Positions 1-6,739 of a stretch of DNA of 14,428 bases are shown here, piece after piece. Each line of letters opens with the position of its first letter. The stretch's first letter is position 1. Below the pieces are notes generated by a model. The model did not search any database. It was not told the origin of the DNA and saw nothing but the letters and a program-made list of their open reading frames with translations. Made by a program: the position numbers and the translations under genes. Origin of the DNA: Friedmanniella sp. (GTDB taxonomy: Bacteria > Actinomycetota > Actinomycetes > Propionibacteriales > Propionibacteriaceae); NCBI GenBank assembly GCA_025964935.1, contig JAOPXW010000172.1, positions 1 to 14,428 of the forward strand. Reading direction: 5' to 3'.

Positions 1-1211
1 ACTGAGTGCAGCTGCTCCTGCAGGAGCGTGAAGCTCACGGCGTCGGCCGGCACGACCGCCTCGGAGTCCTCGATGAGGTCACCGAACTCGCTGTCACCGT
101 CCTCACCGAGCGGGGTGTGCAGGGAGATGGGCTCGCGACCGTACTTCTGGACCTCGACGACCTTCTCCGGGGTCATGTCGAGCTCTTTGGCCAGCTCTTC
201 GGGCGTCGGCTCGCGGCCGAGGTCCTGCAGCATCTGGCGCTGCACGCGGGCGAGCTTGTTGATGACCTCGACCATGTGGACGGGGATCCGGATGGTACGG
301 GCCTGGTCGGCCATGGCGCGGGTGATCGCCTGACGAATCCACCACGTCGCGTAGGTCGAGAACTTGTAGCCCTTGGTGTAGTCGAACTTCTCCACCGCGC
401 GGATCAGACCCAGGTTGCCCTCCTGGATCAGGTCCAGGAAGAGCATGCCGCGGCCGGTGTAGCGCTTGGCCAGGCTGACCACCAGGCGCAGGTTGGCCTC
501 CAGCAGGTGGTTCTTGGCCCGTCGGCCGTCCTCCGCGATCCACTCGAAGTCGACCGCCTGCGCCGGCTTGATCTTGACCTTGTCGTCGTTGATCTTCTCG
601 TCGGCGAACAGACCGGCCTCGATCCGCTTCGCCAGCTCGACCTCCTGCTCGGCGTTCAGCAGGGCGACCTTGCCGATCTGCTTCAGGTAGTCCTTGACCG
701 GGTCGGCGGTCGCGCCGGCCGCCATCACCTGCTGCTCGGGCTCGTCGGCGTCGTCGGCCTCGGACAGGGTGAAACCCTGGTCCTCGGTCAGCTCGGCCTC
801 GACCTTCGCCTCCTTGACCGGCTCGAAGGCCGACTCGTCGACGTCGTCCAGGGTCCGCTTCTTGCCGACCGTCAGCACGACCTCGTCGGCGGTCAGCTCG
901 ACGACCACGTCAGCAGCCAGGGCCTCGACCTCGCCGTCGGCGGGCAGGTCCTCGGGGGCGACGTCCTCGATCTCGGGGTCGACCGCGTCGTTCTCCGGCT
1001 CGGCCACGGCCGCTGCCTTCGCCGCCCGCTTGGCGGGTGCCCGCTTGGCCGGGGCCTTGGGCGACGCCGGGTCCACCGCCTTCAGTGGCGCCTTCTTCGC
1101 CGGTGCCTTCTTGGCCACCGCCTTCTTCACGGGCGCGGTGACCTGAGGCGCACGGTCCGCGGCCGCGTCCATGACCGGGGCAGAAGTATCGACCTTGGAG
1201 GGGGGTGTCAC
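1..1211 (-). CDS. sigA: Principal RNA polymerase sigma factor (SigA/HrdB/RpoD), 3' end cut by the window edge
   Basis: This is the housekeeping sigma-70 subunit that directs RNA polymerase core to most growth promoters. 403 residues are visible. Residues 1-165 form a poorly conserved tail, Lys/Ala/Pro-rich at about 28-68 and acidic after that. Region 1.2 is at about 168-200 ([20 protein letters not shown]). Region 2 is at about 237-310 and includes the core-binding and -10 segment [20 protein letters not shown]. Region 3 is at about 316-396. Region 4, which reads the -35 box (roughly the last 65 residues in relatives), lies beyond base 1. The GTG start at 1211 is preceded by GAGAGG six bases away, and an in-frame TAG lies just upstream near 1244, so the start is fairly secure. 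An internal ATG at 1172 is less likely. The visible sequence matches group 1 sigma factors closely, and I see no damage in it. Confidence 0.96.
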   Translation of the reverse strand, partial: MTPPSKVDTSAPVMDAAADRAPQVTAPVKKAVAKKAPAKKAPLKAVDPASPKAPAKRAPAKRAAKAAAVAEPENDAVDPEIEDVAPEDLPADGEVEALAADVVVELTADEVVLTVGKKRTLDDVDESAFEPVKEAKVEAELTEDQGFTLSEADDADEPEQQVMAAGATADPVKDYLKQIGKVALLNAEQEVELAKRIEAGLFADEKINDDKVKIKPAQAVDFEWIAEDGRRAKNHLLEANLRLVVSLAKRYTGRGMLFLDLIQEGNLGLIRAVEKFDYTKGYKFSTYATWWIRQAITRAMADQARTIRIPVHMVEVINKLARVQRQMLQDLGREPTPEELAKELDMTPEKVVEVQKYGREPISLHTPLGEDGDSEFGDLIEDSEAVVPADAVSFTLLQEQLHS

Positions 1212-1265
1212 AAAGAACCTCTCGAGACCTAACAGTTGGAACTAGGGCATGCAGCGCCCATTGGA

Positions 1266-1271
1266 TGTCAA
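1266..1271 (-). promoter_or_regulatory. Candidate -35 box (TTGACA) for sigA
   Basis: A perfect TTGACA reads on the minus strand 54 bases before the sigA GTG, in an unusually AT-containing stretch (about 1231-1310). Seventeen to nineteen bases downstream the candidates are GCCCTA, CCCTAG and CCTAGT, none a good -10, so only the -35 half is convincing. Transcription start mapping would settle it. Confidence 0.35.
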
Positions 1272-1292
1272 TAGGTGCTCCAGCTCGTATTC

Positions 1293-1307
1293 TGGCACGG
1301 ATTGCCA
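1293..1307. repeat. Inverted repeat TGGCA-N5-TGCCA upstream of the sigA -35
   Basis: Perfect 5-bp arms are separated by five bases, about 21 bp upstream (in the sigA direction) of the TTGACA. The size and spacing fit a dimeric repressor or activator site, but the repeat is short and I cannot assign a regulator. Chance occurrence is possible. Confidence 0.3.
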
Positions 1308-1440
1308 AAGAACCACGGACCGGCGCACGACACGCCACCTGGATCACGCCGTACGGGGCCGTCGGGCCGAGCAGCACCCGACAACTCTTCTGGGGGACGC
1401 CGCAGGCCTCCCGGGCGGGCCCGGGGACGAGGGGTCGCAG

Positions 1441-1455
1441 CCGGTCAATGACCGG
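1441..1455 (-). terminator. Hairpin just after the universal stress protein gene
   Basis: CCGGTC and GACCGG flank a three-base centre, with the outer two of the three centre bases also complementary. The hairpin starts nine bases past the usp stop codon. There is no U-tract, as is common in high-GC actinomycetes. It may stop the usp transcript before sigA, which is transcribed in the same direction. Confidence 0.4.
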
Positions 1456-1463
1456 AGCCGAGC

Positions 1464-1886
1464 TCAGGCCTTGACGGCGAGCACCGGGCAGGCGGCGTCC
1501 AGCAGGACCCGCTGGGCGTTGCTGCCCAGGAGCAGCTTGCCCACCGGGGACCGCTTGCGCAGCCCGATCACGATGAACTCGGCCCGGGTCCGGTCGGCGA
1601 CCGTGATGAGGTCCTCGGCGGGGTCGAACTCGTCCGCGGCGGACTGGACCTCGTACGAGACACCCGAGACGACGAGCTCATGCTGGAGGTCGGCGACCTC
1701 CCCGTCCTCGAGCGTGTGGATGACGATCAGGTGCGAGTGCCGGAGCTCGGCCTCACTCAGGGCGCGGGTCAACGCCGCTCGGCCTTCGGGTTTGGACGAG
1801 TATCCGACGACGATGGTCGAGGTCGCGGGGCTGCCCGCAGGATCGACGACGGTCTGAACCGCCCCCGCGGTCCGGGTGTCCGACAT
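1464..1886 (-). CDS. Universal stress protein, UspA family (single domain)
   Basis: This 140-residue single Usp domain is a cytosolic protein of the family induced by starvation and other stress; many members bind ATP. The fold runs from the first strand (TIVVGYS, about 24-30) to the C-terminal ATP loop at about 108-123. In the G-x2-G-x9-G-S/T nucleotide motif the first Gly is G108 and the final pair is G121-S122, but the second Gly is replaced by K111, so ATP binding cannot be assumed. The ATG at 1886 has GGGAGG seven bases upstream and shares its A with the last base of the upstream gene's TGA (TGATG). This suggests translational coupling to the GCS2-family gene and one transcript. A hairpin follows the stop codon. 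Confidence 0.93.
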   Translation of the reverse strand: MSDTRTAGAVQTVVDPAGSPATSTIVVGYSSKPEGRAALTRALSEAELRHSHLIVIHTLEDGEVADLQHELVVSGVSYEVQSAADEFDPAEDLITVADRTRAEFIVIGLRKRSPVGKLLLGSNAQRVLLDAACPVLAVKA

Positions 1887-3361
1887 CAGTGAGCCTCCCA
1901 GGTGTGAACCGGTTCGTTACTGTGCATGTGCTCGAGGTAGGTCTTGAGCATGTCGCGCAGAGCCTGGGGCCGCGATGCACCGGCAATCTCAAGCCGAGAT
2001 ACCTCTGCAGTCTGCCACGTCGACCCGTTCGCCGCACGCAGGCACCGTCGCTCGACGATGTCGAGCAGCCGCCCGATCTCGCGCTCGTCGACCTCCCAGG
2101 CGCGCAGCCCCTCGGCGGCGAGCGGCAGCAGCTTGCGGACCACCAGCTCGGCCGCGGGGACGTGGCCCACCCGCGGCCAGTAGACCTCGGCCTGGATGCC
2201 GTTCCGGATGCCCGCCGTGAAGTTCTCCTGAGCGGCCAGGAAGGACATCTGGGACCAGACCGGCCGGTCCTGGCCGGCCAGCGCGCGCACCAGCCCGGCG
2301 AAGAAGGCCGCGTTGGCCATGGTGTCCACCACCGTCGGCCCGGCCGGCAGCACCCGGTTCTCGACCCGCAGGTGCGGCGCCCCGCCGCTCACGTCGTAGA
2401 CCGGGCGGTTCCAGCGGTAGACGGTGCCGTTGTGCATCCGCAGCTCCTCCAGCTGCGGCACGCCGCCCCGGTCCAGCACCGCGGCAGGGTCCTCGTCGGT
2501 GCTGATCGGCAGCAGGGCGGGGAAGTACTGCGAGTTCTCCTCGAACAGGTCGAAGATCGAGGTGATCCAACGCTCGCCGAACCAGACCCGCGGGCGTACG
2601 CCCTGGACCTTCAGCTCCTCGGGTCGGGTGTCGGTGCTCTGCTCGAACAGCGGGATGCGCGACTCCGCCACCAGGTGCTTGCCGAAGAGGAAGGGCGAGT
2701 TGGCCCCGACCGCGACCTGGATGCCGGCGATGGCCTGGGCCGCGTTCCAGTAGCCCGGGAAGTCCTCCGGGCTCACCTGGAGGTGGACCTGGGTCGAGGT
2801 GCAGGCCGCCTCGGGCATGATCGTGTCCGAGATCATGTGGAGGCGCTCGACCCCCTCGATCGAGATCTCCAGGTCCTCGCCGCGGGCCGCGAAGATCTGC
2901 TGGTCGAGCAGCGAGTAGCGCGGGTTCTCGCTGACGCTGTCGAGCTTGACGTGCTCGGGCATCAGGGTCGGCAGGATGCCGATCATCGCGAGCTGGGTGC
3001 CGGCCGCCCGGGCCTGCGGCTCGGCGGCGTTCAGCGACGTCCGTACTGACTGCTCGAAGGAGCTGAACCCGTCGCCGGCCAGCCGTCGGGGGGCGACGTT
3101 GATCTCGATGTTGAACAGACCCAGCTCGGTCTGGAAGTCGTCGTCGGCGATGGCGGCCAGCACCTCGGCGTTGCGCATCGCCGGCTGGAAGTCGTCGTCG
3201 ACGAGGTTCAGCTCGATCTCCAGGCCGGCCATCGGCCGCTCGAAGTCGAAGCGCGACTCGGTCAGCATCCGGGCGAGCACGTCCAGACCCTTGCGGACCT
3301 TGTCCCGGTGATGCTTCCGGTCCTCGCGGGTGAACTGCCTCGCGTCGACCTCTGCTCCCAT
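1886..3361 (-). CDS. Glutamate-cysteine ligase-like enzyme (GCS2 family)
   Basis: This is a 491-residue member of the GCS2 carboxylate-amine ligase family, which joins the gamma-carboxyl of glutamate to an amine such as cysteine at the cost of ATP. Family signatures are the acidic metal/nucleotide segment GLEIELNLVD (about 47-56), ELGLFNIEIN (79-88), TSTQVHLQV (188-196) and the HLRVENRVLPAGPTVVDTMAN segment (about 330-350). At 491 residues it is longer than YbdK-type (about 370) and EgtA-type (about 430) members as I recall them, so I give no symbol. The ATG at 3361 is preferred because AGGA lies seven bases upstream; a GTG at 3367 would add two residues with poor spacing. The gene overlaps usp by one base and is divergent from a thioesterase gene. 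The true substrate is unknown: most actinomycetes use mycothiol rather than glutathione. Confidence 0.88.
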   Translation of the reverse strand: MGAEVDARQFTREDRKHHRDKVRKGLDVLARMLTESRFDFERPMAGLEIELNLVDDDFQPAMRNAEVLAAIADDDFQTELGLFNIEINVAPRRLAGDGFSSFEQSVRTSLNAAEPQARAAGTQLAMIGILPTLMPEHVKLDSVSENPRYSLLDQQIFAARGEDLEISIEGVERLHMISDTIMPEAACTSTQVHLQVSPEDFPGYWNAAQAIAGIQVAVGANSPFLFGKHLVAESRIPLFEQSTDTRPEELKVQGVRPRVWFGERWITSIFDLFEENSQYFPALLPISTDEDPAAVLDRGGVPQLEELRMHNGTVYRWNRPVYDVSGGAPHLRVENRVLPAGPTVVDTMANAAFFAGLVRALAGQDRPVWSQMSFLAAQENFTAGIRNGIQAEVYWPRVGHVPAAELVVRKLLPLAAEGLRAWEVDEREIGRLLDIVERRCLRAANGSTWQTAEVSRLEIAGASRPQALRDMLKTYLEHMHSNEPVHTWEAH

Positions 3362-3368
3362 GGGCACA

Positions 3369-3372
3369 TCCT
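3369..3372 (-). promoter_or_regulatory. Ribosome binding site deciding the GCS2-family start
   Basis: AGGA on the minus strand sits seven bases before the ATG at 3361 but only one base before the alternative GTG at 3367. This favours the ATG. Confidence 0.5.
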
Positions 3373-3459
3373 GACCTATCGGCGACCCGTTGCGCAGCAG
3401 GTCCCCTGGTCAGCCCGGTGGCGTGGCGGTCGCCCCCGCTGGGCCGACCGAGCCAGGGG

Positions 3460-3465
3460 TAGCGT
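3460..3465 (+). promoter_or_regulatory. -10 box TAGCGT, leaderless geometry
   Basis: TAGCGT ends exactly six bases before the ATG at 3472, the distance expected if transcription begins on the start codon. There is no Shine-Dalgarno at usable spacing (an AGGGG lies too far away and overlaps the box). No clear -35 is seen 17-18 bases upstream. Confidence 0.5.
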
Positions 3466-3471
3466 GCCGCC

Positions 3472-4290
3472 ATGGCCGATCCCGACCCCGCGACCGCCGC
3501 TGCCCCGCCGGCCTACTACCACCGGCTCGACGAGCGCAGGTTCTCCCCCACCCCGCACGTCAGCGGGGCCTGGCAGCCCGGTGAGCAGCACATGGGACCG
3601 GTGGCCGGCCTGATCGTGCACGCCGTCGACGGTTTCGTCGCGGCGCGGGGCACCGACGACCTGCAGATCAGCCGCCTGACGTACGAGATCCTCGGCCTGC
3701 TCGGTGCGACCGAGACCGAGGTCGAGGTGTCCGTGCTGCGGGCCGGTCGCACCATCGAGCTGCTGGAGGTGACCCTGACCCTGGCCGGCCGGGTCGCGGT
3801 CCGGGCCCGGGTGTGGCGGCTCGGACGTGGCGACACCGCGGCGGTCGCCGGGGGTCAGCCCGCCGACCTGCCCGCGCCGGAGAGCTGCGAGCCGTGGTCG
3901 GCCAGCACGCTGTGGGACGGCGGCTTCATCGCCTCGTTGGAGATGCGGCCGCTGCCCCATCCGGAGCCGGGCCGGGCGGGCGCCTGGCTGCGGACCCGGA
4001 CCGCGCTGGTGGCGGGTGAGCCGAGCAGCGACCTGGCCCGGTTCGTGATGCTGGTCGACACCGCCAACGGGATCGCGGTCCGGGAGCCGCCGAGCCGGTG
4101 GCTGTTCCCCAACCTGGACCTCACCGTCCATCTCTACCGTCAGCCCCAGGGGTCCTGGGTCGGACTGACCACCGAGGTGGTCTTCGGGGCCAGCGGCGTG
4201 GGACTGACCAGCAGCGTGCTGCACGACCGGTCGGGGCCGGTGGGGCGGGCCGAGCAGATCCTGACGGTCCGGCCGCGGCCGGCGCTCTGA
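3472..4290 (+). CDS. TesB-like double-hotdog thioesterase family protein
   Basis: This 272-residue cytosolic protein resembles acyl-CoA thioesterases of the TesB / 4HBT_3 type, with two tandem hotdog domains (about 15-120 and 145-270). It can be laid by eye against the complete TesB encoded further right in this window. D196 (in MLVDTANG) falls at the TesB catalytic Asp, Q262 (in RAEQILTV) at the catalytic Gln, and N214 (in FPNLDLTV) where TesB has Ser/Thr. The polar triad is therefore kept, with one conservative change. The substrate is unknown and may be an acyl-CoA ester. The gene is divergent from the GCS2-family gene. The ATG start is supported by the -10 box six bases upstream, suggesting a leaderless message. 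Confidence 0.8.
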   Translation: MADPDPATAAAPPAYYHRLDERRFSPTPHVSGAWQPGEQHMGPVAGLIVHAVDGFVAARGTDDLQISRLTYEILGLLGATETEVEVSVLRAGRTIELLEVTLTLAGRVAVRARVWRLGRGDTAAVAGGQPADLPAPESCEPWSASTLWDGGFIASLEMRPLPHPEPGRAGAWLRTRTALVAGEPSSDLARFVMLVDTANGIAVREPPSRWLFPNLDLTVHLYRQPQGSWVGLTTEVVFGASGVGLTSSVLHDRSGPVGRAEQILTVRPRPAL

Positions 4291-4333
4291 TCCGGCCGGG
4301 GTGCGGAGTCTGCGGCCCTGCCCACGGGCGGAC

Positions 4334-4339
4334 TAGGCT
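4334..4339 (+). promoter_or_regulatory. -10 box TAGGCT ahead of the oligopeptidase gene
   Basis: TAGGCT ends eight bases before the ATG at 4348, and no Shine-Dalgarno lies between. Transcription would start on or within about two bases of the ATG, giving a leaderless message. No convincing -35 is visible. The gene would then have its own promoter within the 57-base gap after the thioesterase. Confidence 0.5.
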
Positions 4340-4347
4340 CAACGACC

Positions 4348-6495
4348 ATGTCCGTCCGTACCCCCTCTGACCAGCCCGCCGACCTCCTTCCCCCGACCGC
4401 TGAGCGCCGTCCGTTCACCCGCACGCACCACGGTGACGCCGTCGAGGACCCGTACGAGTGGCTGCGCGACAAGGAGGACCCGGCGACGATCGCCTACCTC
4501 GAGGCGGAGAACGCCTACACCGAGCAGCGCACCCAGGGGCTCGCCGACCTGCAGGAGGCGCTGTTCGGGGAGATCAAGGCCCGGACCCAGGAGACCGACC
4601 TCAGTGTCCCGACCTTCTCCACCCACCGCGGCGGGCCGTCCTACTGGTACTACGTCCGGACCGTGGAGGGGTCGGAGTACCCGCTCTACTGCCGGGCCCC
4701 GGCCCGCGACCGCCAGACCCCGCCCGACACCAGCCGTCCCATCCCTGACGAGCAGGTGCTGCTCGATGGGAACGCCGAGGCCGCGGGCGAGGAGTTCTTC
4801 TCCATCGGTGCCTTCAGCCTGTCCCCCGACGGCCGACTGCTGGCCTACTCCACCGACATCAGCGGGGCGGAGCGCTTCACCCTGCTGGTGAAGGACCTGC
4901 AGACCGGTGAGCTGGTCGGGCAGCCGATCCCCGACACCTCGTACGGGGTGGCGTGGGCGCAGAACAGCTACCTCTTCTACGGCCGGGCCGACGAGGCGTG
5001 GCGCCCGTACGTGGTGCTGCGGCACCGCCTGGGCACCGACCCCGCCACCGACGTCGAGGTGGTGACCGAGCCCGACGAGAGGTTCTGGCTGGGCGTGGAC
5101 AGCAGCCGGGACGACCAGTGGCTGGTGTTCTCGGCCGGCAGCAAGCTGACCTCGGAGTGCCGGCTGCTCTCCACCGCCGACCCCGAGGGCGAGCCGCGGA
5201 TCGTCGCGGAGCGACGTCAGGGGGTGGAGTACGACATCGAGCCGGCCGGGGACCGGCTGCTGGTGGTGCACAACGACGGCGCCGAGGACTTCGTCCTGGC
5301 CCAGGCCCCGCTGACCGCGACCAGCCACCAGGAGTGGACCCCGGTGCTGGACCACCAGCCGGGGGTCCGGGTCCTCTCGGTGGAGGCCTACGCCGGCCAC
5401 GCCGTGGTGTCGCTGCGCCGCGACGGCCTGACCGGGCTGCACGTGCTCCCCCGGGACGAGAACGGCGACCTCGGCCCCGGCGCCGATGTGGAGTTCGAGG
5501 AGCCGCTGTTCACCGTGGACTCCGCGGGCGGGTCGGAGTACGACACCCCGACGATCCGGCTGAGCTACGCCTCGATGCTGACCCCCGACTCGGTGCTGGA
5601 CTACGACCTGCGGACCGGCGAGCGCACCCTGCTCAAGCAGATGCCCGTGCTCGCGGACCCGACCCACGGGCCGTACGAGCCGGGCCGCTACGTCCAGGAG
5701 CGTGGCTGGGCCACCGCCGCGGACGGCACCCGGGTGCCACTGTCGATCGTCCGCCGGGCCGACGTGGCCCTGGACGGGTCGGCCCCGGCCGTGCTCTACG
5801 GCTACGGGTCCTACGAGATCCCCATGGACCCCGGCTTCTCGCTGTCCCGCCTGTCGCTGCTGGACCGCGGCATCGTCTACGCCATCGCTCACGTCCGCGG
5901 GGGCGGCGAGCTCGGTCGCGGCTGGTACGAGCAGGGCAAGACCCTGACCAAGCGCAACACCTTCACCGACTTCGTCGCCTGCGCCGACTACCTGGTCGAG
6001 CACGGCTACACCTCGCCCGACCGGCTGGGTGCCCGGGGCGGCAGCGCCGGCGGCCTGCTGTTGGGGGCGGTGGCCAACCTGGCCCCCGAGAAGTTCCGCG
6101 CGATGCACGCCGCGGTGCCCTTCGTCGACGCGCTGACCACGATCCTCGACCCGGACCTGCCGCTCACGGTGATCGAGTGGGAGGAGTGGGGCGACCCGCT
6201 GCACGACCCCGAGGTCTACGCGTACATGAAGTCCTACACGCCGTACGAGAACGTCACCGAGCGCTCCTACCCGGCGATCCTGGCCACGACCAGCCTGAAC
6301 GACACCCGGGTGTTCTACGTCGAGCCGGCCAAGTGGGTGGCCGCGCTCCGGCACGTCGCGACCAACGCGCCCGACCGCCCGATCCTGCTCCGGACCGAGA
6401 TGGTGGCCGGTCACGGTGGGGTCAGCGGCCGCTACCAGAGCTGGCGCGAGCTGGCCTTCGAGTACGCCTGGCTGATCGACCAGATCACCCCCTGA
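4348..6495 (+). CDS. ptrB: Oligopeptidase B / prolyl oligopeptidase family serine peptidase (S9A)
   Basis: This 715-residue peptidase is predicted to cleave short peptides, after basic residues if it is a true oligopeptidase B. The N-terminus carries the family signature EDPYEWLRDKEDPATIAYLEAEN (about 30-52, written here only as a landmark). A beta-propeller fills about 70-430, and the alpha/beta-hydrolase domain occupies the C-terminal third. The catalytic triad is visible: S566 in GGSAGG, D652 in LNDTRV and H689 in GHGG. Length matches the family (about 680-720). No signal peptide is seen, so it is probably cytosolic. The first codon is placed just after a TAGGCT box. A prolyl-specific oligopeptidase is possible, but the EEWGDP-type sequence after the Ser elbow and the overall spacing favour oligopeptidase B. 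Confidence 0.92.
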   Translation: MSVRTPSDQPADLLPPTAERRPFTRTHHGDAVEDPYEWLRDKEDPATIAYLEAENAYTEQRTQGLADLQEALFGEIKARTQETDLSVPTFSTHRGGPSYWYYVRTVEGSEYPLYCRAPARDRQTPPDTSRPIPDEQVLLDGNAEAAGEEFFSIGAFSLSPDGRLLAYSTDISGAERFTLLVKDLQTGELVGQPIPDTSYGVAWAQNSYLFYGRADEAWRPYVVLRHRLGTDPATDVEVVTEPDERFWLGVDSSRDDQWLVFSAGSKLTSECRLLSTADPEGEPRIVAERRQGVEYDIEPAGDRLLVVHNDGAEDFVLAQAPLTATSHQEWTPVLDHQPGVRVLSVEAYAGHAVVSLRRDGLTGLHVLPRDENGDLGPGADVEFEEPLFTVDSAGGSEYDTPTIRLSYASMLTPDSVLDYDLRTGERTLLKQMPVLADPTHGPYEPGRYVQERGWATAADGTRVPLSIVRRADVALDGSAPAVLYGYGSYEIPMDPGFSLSRLSLLDRGIVYAIAHVRGGGELGRGWYEQGKTLTKRNTFTDFVACADYLVEHGYTSPDRLGARGGSAGGLLLGAVANLAPEKFRAMHAAVPFVDALTTILDPDLPLTVIEWEEWGDPLHDPEVYAYMKSYTPYENVTERSYPAILATTSLNDTRVFYVEPAKWVAALRHVATNAPDRPILLRTEMVAGHGGVSGRYQSWRELAFEYAWLIDQITP

Positions 6496-6510
6496 CCTCG
6501 CGGTCGACGT

Positions 6511-6548
6511 CCGGCCCGGTCGAGCCCTCCGGGGCCCGGCCGGGCCGG
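6511..6548 (+). terminator. GC-rich hairpin after ptrB
   Basis: CCGGCCCGG (6511-6519) pairs perfectly with CCGGGCCGG (6540-6548) around a 20-base loop that itself contains part of a GGCCCGGCCGGGCC palindrome (6533-6546). It begins 15 bases after the stop codon. There is no U-tract, so this is a candidate terminator only. Confidence 0.4.
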
Positions 6549-6676
6549 TTAGTCGCCCGCGATGGGGTCGTACGCGCCCGGTTTGGCCCCGGACGCATCC
6601 GGATGGGGTGGCCTCTACGAAGAGTTGGTGAGTACGGGAAAACCCGAGGGCAATGTCTCAGGGATTCTTCAGGGCA

Positions 6677-6693
6677 GGAAAGGAATCCTTTCC
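6677..6693. repeat. 17-bp perfect palindrome in the sigB control region
   Basis: GGAAAGGA and TCCTTTCC flank a single central A. A one-base centre cannot form an RNA loop with full pairing, so a protein-binding site is more natural than a terminator. It overlaps the GGAAT of the candidate ECF-type promoter and ends 46 bases before the GTG start, placing a bound repressor directly over the -35. Confidence 0.5.
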
Positions 6694-6708
6694 GGCACCT
6701 CACACGTT
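6682..6708 (+). promoter_or_regulatory. Candidate ECF-type (SigH/SigR/SigE-like) promoter for the group 2 sigma factor
   Basis: GGAAT (6682-6686) and GTT (6706-6708) are separated by 19 bases, close to the GGAA(T/C)-N18/19-GTT pattern of oxidative and envelope-stress ECF sigma factors. Transcription would start near 6715, leaving a leader of about 25 bases that contains the Shine-Dalgarno. In mycobacteria and corynebacteria sigB is known to be transcribed by ECF sigma factors, which fits. The match is short, so this is inference. Confidence 0.45.
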
Positions 6709-6726
6709 CTTTCTGTTGAAGGCAAC

Positions 6727-6734
6727 GAAAGGGG
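6727..6734 (+). promoter_or_regulatory. Ribosome binding site fixing the sigB start at GTG 6740
   Basis: GAAAGGGG lies five bases before the GTG at 6740. The in-frame ATG at 6653 would add 29 residues, but it has only GAGGG two bases away and lies upstream of the candidate ECF promoter. Confidence 0.65.
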
Positions 6735-6739
6735 CCACA

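Noticed and set aside
6..1232. 408-codon open frame on the plus strand opposite sigA
   Set aside because: It lies opposite a clear sigma factor; its translation is low-complexity Leu/Gly/Arg/Asp-rich sequence typical of antisense frames in high-GC DNA.
4269..4297. Palindrome CCGGCCGCGGCCGG and GGCCGG/CCGGCC hairpin at the end of the first thioesterase gene
   Set aside because: It spans the coding end and stop codon and consists only of G/C repeats, which arise easily at this composition; too weak to call a terminator.
4339..6414. 691-codon open frame on the minus strand opposite ptrB
   Set aside because: Very long, but it is opposite a complete catalytic-triad peptidase and shows repetitive Val/Gly/Arg/Gln composition with no domain. 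High GC makes stop codons rare in this frame.
6634..6645. CGGG-AAAA-CCCG small hairpin upstream of sigB
   Set aside because: Four-base arms only; it could be part of a control element but cannot be supported alone.
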